64,000 nucleotides of DNA from assembly GCA_965277345.1 (NCBI GenBank), contig CBDICI010000004.1, positions 186,001-250,000 on the forward strand, read 5' to 3'. A program made the position numbers and the translations under genes. The stretch comes from CAIOYC01 sp965277345 (GTDB taxonomy: Bacteria; Pseudomonadota; Alphaproteobacteria; Caulobacterales; Caulobacteraceae). This document shows, in pieces, positions 56,957 to 64,000 of the stretch. The notes beneath the pieces are model-generated. The model was given only the letters and a program-made list of their open reading frames with translations. It had not been told where the DNA came from and ran no database searches. Every line of letters begins with the position of its first letter. Positions within the stretch are counted from its first letter, which is position 1.

Positions 56957-59236
56957 ATGAAGAGCCTCGTCCTCGCCACCGCGGTCGCCCTGATGTCCTC
57001 GTCCACCCTGGCCGCCGCGCCGGCCGCCGGAACGCCGCTGACGCCGGAGCGAGTGTTCGCCAGTCCATCGCTGAACGGACCCGCCGCGCGTGGGGTCGAG
57101 GTTTCCCCCGACGGCCGGCTGGTCACCTATCTGAAGCCGGAGCCCGGCAACCAGCACAAGCTGGACCTTTGGGCTGTGCCTGCCGCCGGCGGCGAGCCCC
57201 GGCTGCTGGTCTCGGGCGAGGCGGTGGAGCCCACCGGTCAGGCCCTGTCGGACGAGGAGAAGGCCCGGCGCGAACGCCAGCGCATCGCCGCCGAGTCCGG
57301 CGTCGTCGATTACCACTGGGACGAGAAGGGCGAGCACATCCTGATCCCGGCCGGCGGCGCGCTCTATCTCGCCGACGCCGCGACCGGCAAGGTGACCCGG
57401 CTGGACGTGAAGTCCGGCGCTACCGACGCCAAGGTTTCGCCCGGCGGCCGTTTCGCCAGCTATGTGCGCGAGCAGAACCTGTACGCCATCCCGCTGGCCG
57501 GCGGGGCGGAGCAGGCCATCACCACCGCCGGCAAAGGGCCGGTGAGCTATGGCGTGGCCGAGTTCGTCGCGCAGGAGGAGATGGGCCGCTATACCGGCTA
57601 CTGGTGGGCGCCCGGCGACCGCGCCCTCGCCTTCACCCGCGTGGACGAAGGCCCGGTGAAGCTGGTGGACCGGCTGGAGATCGGCGCCGCGGGCTCCAAG
57701 GTGGTGACCCAACGCTATCCCCGCCCCGGCGAGGCCAACGCCATCGTCGAGCTCTACGTGCAGGCCCTGACCCCCGGCGCCCAACCGGTGAAGGTCGATC
57801 TCGGCCCCGATCACGATATCTATCTGGCGCGGGTGAACTGGTCGGCGGACGGGCATGACCTCTATGTGCAGCGCCAGAGCCGCGACCAGCAGACGCTGGA
57901 CCTGCTGCGCGTCGATCCCGCCACCGGGGCGGCCACCGTCGTGGTGCACGAGCACCAAACGCCCTGGATTCATCTGACCGACGACTTCCACGCCCTGAAG
58001 GACGGCGATTTCATCTGGGGCTCGGCGCGAAGCGGCGCCGACAACCTCTACCTCTATCGCCGCGGGGGCGAACTGGTGCGCCAGATCACCCACAGCGACT
58101 ATCCCAGCGCCGGCGGCGGCGGGGGCGCAGGGACGCACGCGCCCGGCCTGGCGGGCGTGGATGAGACGAAGGGGCTGGCCTATTTCATGGCTTCGGGCGA
58201 TACGCCGATCGAGCGGCAGCTCTACGTCGTCTCCTATCGCCAGCCGGGAACACCACGGGCGATCACCACGGGGCACGGCTGGTGGACGGCGGTGATGCCG
58301 AAATCGGCGGCGGTGTTCGTCGGCTACTATTCCGATCCCGATACCCCGCCGCAATCGGCGCTGTATGACGTTGATGGCCGGCGGCTGCACTGGATCGAGG
58401 AGAATGCGCTGGGCGCCGGCCATCCCTTCGCGCCCTACGCCGCGCGCTATCCGGCGCCGGAGTTCGGCGTGCTGAAGGCGGCCGACGGGCAGGACCTGCA
58501 CTATTTGCTGCTAAGGCCGGTGGGCTTCGATCCCGCGCGCAAGTACCCGGCGATCGTGGAGGTCTATGGCGGCCCCGGCGTGCAATCAGTGACCCGCAGC
58601 TGGCGTTCCATGAGCGAGAAGCTCTATCTCGAAGCGGGATACGTGCTGTTCCAGCTCGACAATCGCGGCTCCGCCAACCGGCCGATGGCGTTCGAGGGCG
58701 CCATCTTCCACCGCATGGGCTCGGTGGAGGTGGACGACCAGGTGACCGGCATCGACTGGCTGCGCGCCCAGCCCTTCATCGATGCGGCGCGGATCGGGGT
58801 CTCGGGCTGGTCCTATGGCGGCTACATGACGCTGGCCATGCTCACCGACCCGCGCACCGGTCTGAAGGCCGGGGCCGCCGGCGCGCCGCCCACGGACTGG
58901 CGCGATTACGACACCCACTATACCGAGCGCTACATGGGCGATCCGCGCACGGACAAGGCGGCCTATGACGCCGCGTCCATCCTCCCGCGCCTGCCCAAGC
59001 TGTCCGGCCGGCTCCTGCTGATGCAAGGCATGGCCGACGACAATGTGCAGTTCTCCAACTCCATCGCGGTGATGGCGGCGCTGCAGGCGCAGTCGAAGCC
59101 GTTCGACCTGATGCTGTTCCCCGGCCAGCGCCACGGCATCCAGGGCGAACCGCGCCAGATCCAGCTGTGGCGCACCTATCTGCAGTTCTTCGCCCGCGAA
59201 CTCGGCGGCGCCGAACCGCCGAACGCGGTTCAATAA
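56957..59236 (+). CDS. Secreted S9 family peptidase, dipeptidyl-peptidase IV type
   Basis: 759 residues. Signal peptide is about 1-21 (VLATAVALMSSSTLAAA). An eight-bladed beta-propeller (about 40-490, with VEVSPDGRLVTYLKP and GAVEFV-type EE motif EFVAQEEMGRYTGYWWAPG) covers the active site. The catalytic alpha/beta-hydrolase domain has Ser619 in GVSGWSYGGYMTLAML, Asp694/695 in GMADDNVQFSNS and His726 in PGQRHGIQG. The EE motif of the propeller is the dipeptide N-terminus clamp of DPP4. It releases X-Pro or X-Ala dipeptides in the periplasm. GCTAAGCC, 14 nt before the ATG, resembles a Caulobacter-type -10. No Shine-Dalgarno is obvious, so the transcript may be almost leaderless. Confidence 0.92.
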   Translation: MKSLVLATAVALMSSSTLAAAPAAGTPLTPERVFASPSLNGPAARGVEVSPDGRLVTYLKPEPGNQHKLDLWAVPAAGGEPRLLVSGEAVEPTGQALSDEEKARRERQRIAAESGVVDYHWDEKGEHILIPAGGALYLADAATGKVTRLDVKSGATDAKVSPGGRFASYVREQNLYAIPLAGGAEQAITTAGKGPVSYGVAEFVAQEEMGRYTGYWWAPGDRALAFTRVDEGPVKLVDRLEIGAAGSKVVTQRYPRPGEANAIVELYVQALTPGAQPVKVDLGPDHDIYLARVNWSADGHDLYVQRQSRDQQTLDLLRVDPATGAATVVVHEHQTPWIHLTDDFHALKDGDFIWGSARSGADNLYLYRRGGELVRQITHSDYPSAGGGGGAGTHAPGLAGVDETKGLAYFMASGDTPIERQLYVVSYRQPGTPRAITTGHGWWTAVMPKSAAVFVGYYSDPDTPPQSALYDVDGRRLHWIEENALGAGHPFAPYAARYPAPEFGVLKAADGQDLHYLLLRPVGFDPARKYPAIVEVYGGPGVQSVTRSWRSMSEKLYLEAGYVLFQLDNRGSANRPMAFEGAIFHRMGSVEVDDQVTGIDWLRAQPFIDAARIGVSGWSYGGYMTLAMLTDPRTGLKAGAAGAPPTDWRDYDTHYTERYMGDPRTDKAAYDAASILPRLPKLSGRLLLMQGMADDNVQFSNSIAVMAALQAQSKPFDLMLFPGQRHGIQGEPRQIQLWRTYLQFFARELGGAEPPNAVQ

Positions 59237-59257
59237 CCGCCGGCGCTCCTAATCGCT

Positions 59258-61207
59258 TCAGACGAGGCGGATCACCGGCGCGGCTTCGGGGTGCAGGGCC
59301 AATGGACGGTGGACGGCCTCCAGGCTGACCACGTCGGCGCGCTCTTCTGGCGTCATGAGCAGGCCCCTGGCCCGGGCGCGCGCGCCGACGGCGCCGTCGG
59401 ACAACAGGGCCGACAACGGGCCGGCCAGCAGCAGCGGGGCCAGGATCGGCGCGAACAGCAGGCTGAGGTCCGGCCGGAAGACCAGCGCCGAAGACAGGAC
59501 GAGCCCCACGGCGAACTCCCACCGGTGTTGGCGGAAGGCGTCGCGGACGGAGAAGGACCCGGCGGTCCGGCATTGCGGCGCCCAGCCGCCGTCGCGGCCG
59601 ATCAGCACCTCGAACACCACCCGGCTGTTGCGCGCCATCAGCAGTGGCGCCGTGACAGCGGAGAGCAGCGCCTCGAATGCCGCGTTCCTGAGCAGGCGCG
59701 CGACGCCGCCGAAGGCGCGGCGCTCGGCGCGGCGCGACAACACCAAAGCCAGGCCCATCAGCTTCGGCCCGAGCAGCAAGACGCCGCAGAGCGCCGATCC
59801 CCACAGATAGGGCGTCACGCGCGGCGTCAGCAGGTACCAGACGCTGTCCCAATCGGTGGGGCTCTGCAACTCGATGGCCAGGCCGACAATCACCGACAGC
59901 AGCCAGAGCGGCGAGGCGAGATAGGCCATGGCCCCCATCAGGAACTGGATGCGGTTGACCCAGTGCAGGCCGGGCGCGCCGACCATGGCCAGATGCTGCA
60001 GGTTGCCCTGCGCCCAGCGGCGCTCGCGCACCATGAAGTCGCCCAGACTCGGCGGGGTCTCCTCATGCGACTCCGGCAGGTCGGCGGCCACGTGCACGGC
60101 CCAGCCGCCGCGGCGCATCAGGGCGGCCTCAACGACATCATGGCTCATCACGTCGCCGCCGAAGGGCTTGCGGCCGCGCAGGCGGGACAGTCCGGCGCAG
60201 GCGGCGAAGGCCTGCACGCGGATGATGGCGTTGTGGCCCCAATAGGTGGCTTCCGAGCCGCACCACCAGGCCAGTCCGGCCCCGGCCACGCGACCGTAGA
60301 GCTTGACCGCGAATTGCGAGGCGCGGGCGAACAGGGTGGCGGCGCCGGTGATGGTCGGCGTGGTCTGGATCAGGCCGACGCCCGGATGGCGCTCCATGGC
60401 CTCCACCAGCCGCAGCAGGGTGGCGCCGCCCATGGACGAGTCGGCGTCCAGCACCACCATGTAGCCGTAGGCGGCGCCGAAGCGGCGCACCCAATCGGCG
60501 ATATTCCCGACCTTGCGCTCGTGGTTCTCGGCGCGGCGGCGGTAATAGACCGGGCAGCGCGCGTGCTGGCGCAGGGTCTGGAACGCCGCCCATTCCGCGG
60601 CGCCGACCTGTTCGCGGCGGCTGTCGGACAGGATGAACAGGTCGAAGTGGCGCTCGCCGCCCAGGCCGGCCAGCGACCGTTCGATCCGCGCCAGACGCGC
60701 GACGCAGGCCGCGGCGTCCTCATGATAGATCGGCATCAACAGCGCCGTGCGGCCCATCGGGGCCGGCGTCTCCTGCGCCATCCGCACCGTGTCGCCGCCC
60801 TTGCCGGTGATCAGCACGCAAAGCCCGACCACGGCGTTCACGAACCAGGCGGAGATGGCCAGAAGCAGCACGGCGAGCAGGGCCATGGCCACCCCCTCCA
60901 GCGCCGTGAACCCATCGCGCGCATAGAGCACCAACGGCGCGATGAGGGCGACAGCGGTGAGGAGCAGGCTGGCGCCGAAGAAGACGGTGCGGCGACGGGC
61001 GATGTCCCCGGGCGAGGTTTCGGGCGTCACGTCGCCGGCGCTCGGCATCCGCAGCGCCCACTGATCCGCGCGCGTGGCGGCCAGGGGCTGGCGCGGCATG
61101 GCCAGATGGGCGGGGCGGGGCAACACCGCGCGTTCGTCGCGGGGATCGACCTGCGCGTCGTTCAGCAGAACAGCCAGGCTGGTGTTCATATCCATCGGAA
61201 CCGCCAT
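59258..61207 (-). CDS. opgH: Osmoregulated periplasmic glucan glucosyltransferase OpgH
   Basis: 649 residues, an inner-membrane processive glucosyltransferase (GT2) that makes beta-glucan from UDP-glucose for the periplasm. It is shorter than the roughly 847-residue E. coli MdoH but usual for alphaproteobacteria. The N-terminal part has spans around FFGASLLLTAVALIAPLVLY and LLAISAWFVNAVVGL. The GT2 domain carries ALLMPIYHEDAAA, VVLDADSSMGGATLLRLVEA (Asp residues for UDP and Mg), SHDVVEAALMRRGGW and the ERRWAQGNLQH (QxxRW-type) product site. Later spans are in the C-terminal third. It overlaps opgG by 22 nt and is read after it. Confidence 0.92.
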   Translation of the reverse strand: MAVPMDMNTSLAVLLNDAQVDPRDERAVLPRPAHLAMPRQPLAATRADQWALRMPSAGDVTPETSPGDIARRRTVFFGASLLLTAVALIAPLVLYARDGFTALEGVAMALLAVLLLAISAWFVNAVVGLCVLITGKGGDTVRMAQETPAPMGRTALLMPIYHEDAAACVARLARIERSLAGLGGERHFDLFILSDSRREQVGAAEWAAFQTLRQHARCPVYYRRRAENHERKVGNIADWVRRFGAAYGYMVVLDADSSMGGATLLRLVEAMERHPGVGLIQTTPTITGAATLFARASQFAVKLYGRVAGAGLAWWCGSEATYWGHNAIIRVQAFAACAGLSRLRGRKPFGGDVMSHDVVEAALMRRGGWAVHVAADLPESHEETPPSLGDFMVRERRWAQGNLQHLAMVGAPGLHWVNRIQFLMGAMAYLASPLWLLSVIVGLAIELQSPTDWDSVWYLLTPRVTPYLWGSALCGVLLLGPKLMGLALVLSRRAERRAFGGVARLLRNAAFEALLSAVTAPLLMARNSRVVFEVLIGRDGGWAPQCRTAGSFSVRDAFRQHRWEFAVGLVLSSALVFRPDLSLLFAPILAPLLLAGPLSALLSDGAVGARARARGLLMTPEERADVVSLEAVHRPLALHPEAAPVIRLV

Positions 61208-62709
61208 GCTTCAGAGAGATCGCCGCCGTCGCCGAGCAGACGAAGGTCGAGGTCCGCGGGCCCGGAGGCCGGCGGGGTAAAGCGAAAGCCCGCGCGGACA
61301 CCGGCGCGGTCGGGGAACAGGGCGATGCTGACCGGCCCGGCCTTGCCGGCGCTCGTCGTGACCACGCCGCGCACGCCGCCGGCGTCGTCCGGCAGGTCGC
61401 GGAAATCGATCACGAACTGCCGGTCCTTGGAGGCGATGGCCTCGCCCGAACGGGTGGCGACCACCTGGGCCAGACCGTCCGTCTCGGGCCCTTCGCCCCA
61501 GATCAGGCGATAGGCGATCTTGACCTCCACCCCCGGCTTCCACGGCTCGGCGGGGCGCCAGAAGGCGGCGATGTTGTCGTCGGTCTCGTCGCGCGCCGGC
61601 ATTTCGAGCAGGTGCACCGCACCCGGACCCCAGTCGCCCACCGGCTCGACCCACAGGCTCGGGCGGCGCTCGTAATGGGTCTCGAGGTCGTTGTAGTCGT
61701 CCATGCGGCGCGCCCGCTGGCAAAGGCCGAAGCCCAGCAGGGTCCGGGTCTCGAAGGTGCTGACATGGGCGGTCTTGGGGTCGGTCAGCGGCCGCCACAG
61801 ACGGCCATGCTCCCTGGTGTGGATCTCCAGGCCATCGGAGTCATGCACCGCGCCGCGGAAGTCATCGACCCCGCGGCGATCCTGCGGGCCGAATAGGAAC
61901 ATGCTGCTCTGGGGACCCAGACCGGCATTGGCGATGCTGTGGCGGGGAAACAGGCTGGCCTCCACCTCGAACAGGGTGGCGGCGGCGCCCGTGGCCTGGG
62001 CCGACGCGATGGTGAAGCGATAGGCGCCGGCCAGGCTCGGGCCGTCCAGCAGGGCGTGCACCACCACCTGCGCCACGCCAGGCGCCGGGCGCTCGATCCA
62101 GAACGCGCGGAAGTCGGGGAACTCCTCGTTCTGCTCGCCGGTACCCAGGCTGATGCCGCGCGCCGACAGGCCGTAGACCTGCCCGCGGCCGAGGCTGCGG
62201 AAATAGCTGGCCCCCTGAAACACACCGATCTCGTCGAACACGCCCGGTGCGTTGATCGGGCTTCGCAGGCGAAAGCCGGACAAGCCCTGGATCGAGCGCA
62301 CCGCCGCGGTCATGGCGTCCGGCGTCATGAAGTCGGCGGGGTCGTAGCGGATTGGCCGCGCCCTGTTGTCCTGAACCTCGTAAAGCTCCACCGGGCGCTT
62401 GAAGATGTATCCGGCGGGAAAGTATTCCAGCCGGACCAGCGACCCGTCGCCGGACCAGCGCGCACGGCCTGGCTGGGGTCGGCTGAGATCGCGCCAGCCG
62501 TCATAGGTCACGGCGCCGGCCGCGCCGGTCTGCAGCCTCGGGGCGCGGTAGGGGGCGGACGCCAGCAACTGGGCCCGAGCCCGCACGCCCGTCGGGTCGA
62601 AAGGCGCCCCTTCAAACGCGCCCTCCTGCGCGCGCGCCGAAGCCCCGACCGCGGATGTCGCCGCGCCGGCCGCCAGCATCGCCATGGTGCTTCTGCGGGA
62701 GAGGGACAA
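61186..62709 (-). CDS. opgG: Periplasmic glucan biosynthesis protein OpgG (MdoG/MdoD family)
   Basis: 507 residues. A Tat-type signal (LSRRSTMAMLAAGAATSAVG) precedes FDPTGVRARAQLLASAPYRA. The family core has YDGWRDLSRPQPGRARW, LRSPINAPGVFDEIGVFQGA then SYFRSLGRGQVYGLSARGIS, and DFRGAVHDSDGLEIHTREHG. The C-terminal Ig-like part ends in WRFRWI. The chosen start is TTG at 62709, because the next ATG would remove the twin Arg; it has a weak ribosome site. It shapes the glucan chain exported by OpgH. A Tat signal is found in OpgD rather than E. coli OpgG, so the symbol is for the family. Confidence 0.9.
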   Translation of the reverse strand: MSLSRRSTMAMLAAGAATSAVGASARAQEGAFEGAPFDPTGVRARAQLLASAPYRAPRLQTGAAGAVTYDGWRDLSRPQPGRARWSGDGSLVRLEYFPAGYIFKRPVELYEVQDNRARPIRYDPADFMTPDAMTAAVRSIQGLSGFRLRSPINAPGVFDEIGVFQGASYFRSLGRGQVYGLSARGISLGTGEQNEEFPDFRAFWIERPAPGVAQVVVHALLDGPSLAGAYRFTIASAQATGAAATLFEVEASLFPRHSIANAGLGPQSSMFLFGPQDRRGVDDFRGAVHDSDGLEIHTREHGRLWRPLTDPKTAHVSTFETRTLLGFGLCQRARRMDDYNDLETHYERRPSLWVEPVGDWGPGAVHLLEMPARDETDDNIAAFWRPAEPWKPGVEVKIAYRLIWGEGPETDGLAQVVATRSGEAIASKDRQFVIDFRDLPDDAGGVRGVVTTSAGKAGPVSIALFPDRAGVRAGFRFTPPASGPADLDLRLLGDGGDLSEAWRFRWI

Positions 62710-62919
62710 GCTGGTTACGCTGCTCGGATTGGGGAGGTCGGGTCGGCTCGGACGCCGTCGGCGCGACGGGAGTCGAGCCTCGGGTGACGATCACGTTTAT
62801 GTGATGTTGCGCTGCTCTAAGGCAATATTTGAGGCGGATCAAGATTCGTGACGGGGCGTCGGCTGCTTCTTGCGGCGCCGCAAAGCTTCGGGTGAGCGAA
62901 AAACCGGCGCCGGGACAGC
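62710..62919. other. Non-coding gap before opgG, downstream of the DUF998 gene
   Basis: 210 nt without a gene. It contains ATCACGTTTATGTGAT (62790-62805), a 5-bp inverted repeat with a 6-nt centre that could serve as an operator for opgG, and the perfect 14-nt palindrome TTGCGGCGCCGCAA near 62870. No -35/-10 pair was convincing. Confidence 0.35.
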
Positions 62920-63585
62920 CTAAGGCGTCGGCGCAGGTCTCGCGGCGTCAACTGGCGTCTGTGCGCTTGCCAGCGCGATCAGCCGCCGCTCGATCAGGAT
63001 CGCCGCCACGCCGCCCCAGCCGACCAGCACGATGGCATAGGCGCGCTCCCACCAGCCCACATTGTCGCTGTTGACCAGCGCGGGCCACAGCAGGTGCTTG
63101 GTCAGGACGGTCAAAACCACCATGATCGCCACCGCCCCGATCAGGAACCGGCGCAGCAGCCTCACACCCTCCACCCGCGCCAGCGCCCAGATCAGGGCGA
63201 AGGGCGCCAACTGGATGCCGAGGCCGAGCTGGATCAGATTGTGCCACGGATTGGGATAAGCGATCAGCGCGCCGCAGATCAGGCCCACGGCGGTGGCGAG
63301 ATAGCAGGCGCAGACCACCCATGCCGCCGTCCGCGACCCGTCGAGCGCCCCCACCGCCATCACGAAGCCGATCCCCACCGCCCCGCCGCCCAGCGCCACG
63401 GCGATCAGGCCGAGATTGAAGATCACAGGATAGGGCGCCCGCGTCCCGCCGAGCTCGCTCAGATACTGGGTGGCGTGGTTGAACCCTGGAAAGGTGGCCG
63501 CCGCCAGGAGGATGCAGCCGATGGCGATCAGCGGCGAGGACGCTCCGGCGCGCAGCAGGAGGCTCCGCACCCGGTCCGGCGTCAC
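62920..63585 (-). CDS. DUF998 family membrane protein
   Basis: 221 residues with about six spans (LIAIGCILLAAATFPGF, YPVIFNLGLIAVALGGGAVG, AAWVVCACYLATAVGLICGA, LIQLGLGIQLAPFALIWALA and others). The DUF998 signature FNHATQYLSELGG follows the first span. Function unknown. The GTG start overlaps the stop of the upstream acyltransferase gene (GTGA), so the two are coupled. Both precede the opgG-opgH pair on the same strand, separated by 210 nt. Confidence 0.8.
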   Translation of the reverse strand: MTPDRVRSLLLRAGASSPLIAIGCILLAAATFPGFNHATQYLSELGGTRAPYPVIFNLGLIAVALGGGAVGIGFVMAVGALDGSRTAAWVVCACYLATAVGLICGALIAYPNPWHNLIQLGLGIQLAPFALIWALARVEGVRLLRRFLIGAVAIMVVLTVLTKHLLWPALVNSDNVGWWERAYAIVLVGWGGVAAILIERRLIALASAQTPVDAARPAPTP

Positions 63586-64000
63586 GCCGCTTCCGCGGTC
63601 AGGGCGGGCCGCTCGGTGCGGAGGGGGGCAGGTTGCAACAGCCGTTCGGTCGCGATCACGCGCTCGGGCAACGGTTTCAGACCCAACAGCGGCCGGATCG
63701 GGTTGAGACGGCGCACCCCCTCACAAACCGCCAGGCACCCGGCGACGGTGAAGGCGATCAGGGCCAGCGCCTCCACCCCTGCCGGCAGGTTGAGCGGGCG
63801 AATCCACCAGACGCCGAACACCAGGATGGTCTGGTGCGCCAGATAGCAGGGGAAGACCGCCTCCGTCAGATAGCGCAGCACTGGCCCATCGCGGTTCAGC
63901 AAGTGCCGGGCGCCGAAGCCGAGGATGGCGGCGATCATCGCCCACTGATCGGCGGCGAAGGCCAGGCTGGCCCACCAGGCCTCGGGCGTCGTCGCCGGGA
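63582..64000 (-). CDS. Acyltransferase-3-like membrane protein, C-terminal part (continues beyond window)
   Basis: The last 138 or so residues of a membrane protein entering from the right edge. Visible features are EAWWASLAFAADQWAMIAAI, FGARHLLNRDGPVLRYLTEA, VFPCYLAHQTILVFGVWWIR and VEALALIAFTVAGCLAVCEG. FPxYLxHQ and the end VRRLNPIRPLLGLKP are typical of acyltransferase family 3 proteins. The neighbouring opgG-opgH genes make an OpgC-like glucan succinyltransferase a reasonable idea. The catalytic N-terminal half is out of view, so this is not proven. Confidence 0.72.
   Translation of the reverse strand, partial: PATTPEAWWASLAFAADQWAMIAAILGFGARHLLNRDGPVLRYLTEAVFPCYLAHQTILVFGVWWIRPLNLPAGVEALALIAFTVAGCLAVCEGVRRLNPIRPLLGLKPLPERVIATERLLQPAPLRTERPALTAEAA

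Overview
The window looks like chromosomal DNA of a high-GC alphaproteobacterium, most probably in the Caulobacterales (Caulobacter/Phenylobacterium-like). The reasons are the GC-rich third codon positions, the heavy load of TonB receptor, PQQ dehydrogenase, COQ4-like, DUF6152 and carotenoid oxygenase genes, GTG/TTG starts with 4-nt stop/start overlaps, a GCTANANC-type -10 box before the 24.9 kb thiolase, and the intergenic palindromes. No rRNA, tRNA, CRISPR array, insertion sequence or phage module was seen. The genus is inferred.

Layout: (1) 1-6.8 kb, minus strand: a fatty acid beta-oxidation run (fadE, thiolase, multifunctional hydratase/dehydrogenase, then a partial CoA-transferase). (2) 6.9-12.7 kb: a secreted PHP metallohydrolase, a LacI regulator with an MFS transporter, and two tandem COQ4-family genes; a 3'-end remnant of a second PHP gene closes this block. 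(3) 12.8-19.5 kb: a periplasmic oxidation locus: a cytochrome c/PQQ dehydrogenase, a 708-residue redoxin-cytochrome c-copper monooxygenase-EF-hand fusion, a small redoxin and a type-B carboxylesterase. (4) 19.6-30 kb: carotenoid oxygenase with divergent TetR, a TonB receptor, a thiolase, an alpha/beta hydrolase, a membrane-anchored winged-helix regulator facing a cytochrome c'-like lipoprotein, and an HTH protein between two palindromic repeats. (5) 30.2-39.2 kb: a pair of related membrane proteins, two secreted proteins sharing an HWEG motif, a DUF6152 protein, an MFS carrier, a second cytochrome c/PQQ dehydrogenase and a tandem-TetR regulator. (6) 39.4-46.5 kb: hybrid histidine kinases, one apparently split by a frameshift. 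(7) 46.5-54 kb: an acetyltransferase/cytidylyltransferase pair for a surface sugar and a complete RND tripartite efflux operon. (8) 54-64 kb: amidase and class-III aminotransferase, a DPP4-like peptidase, and osmoregulated periplasmic glucan synthesis (opgG-opgH) next to a DUF998 protein and a partial acyltransferase.

The strongest themes are periplasmic quinoprotein/copper redox chemistry (two paralogous cytochrome-PQQ enzymes and one multidomain copper protein) and lipid or hydrophobic-substrate catabolism. The most unusual items are the redoxin/cytochrome/copper-monooxygenase fusion, the tandem COQ4 paralogues that share a control region containing a LacI-type operator with a sugar-type transporter, and the direct repeat that brackets that block.
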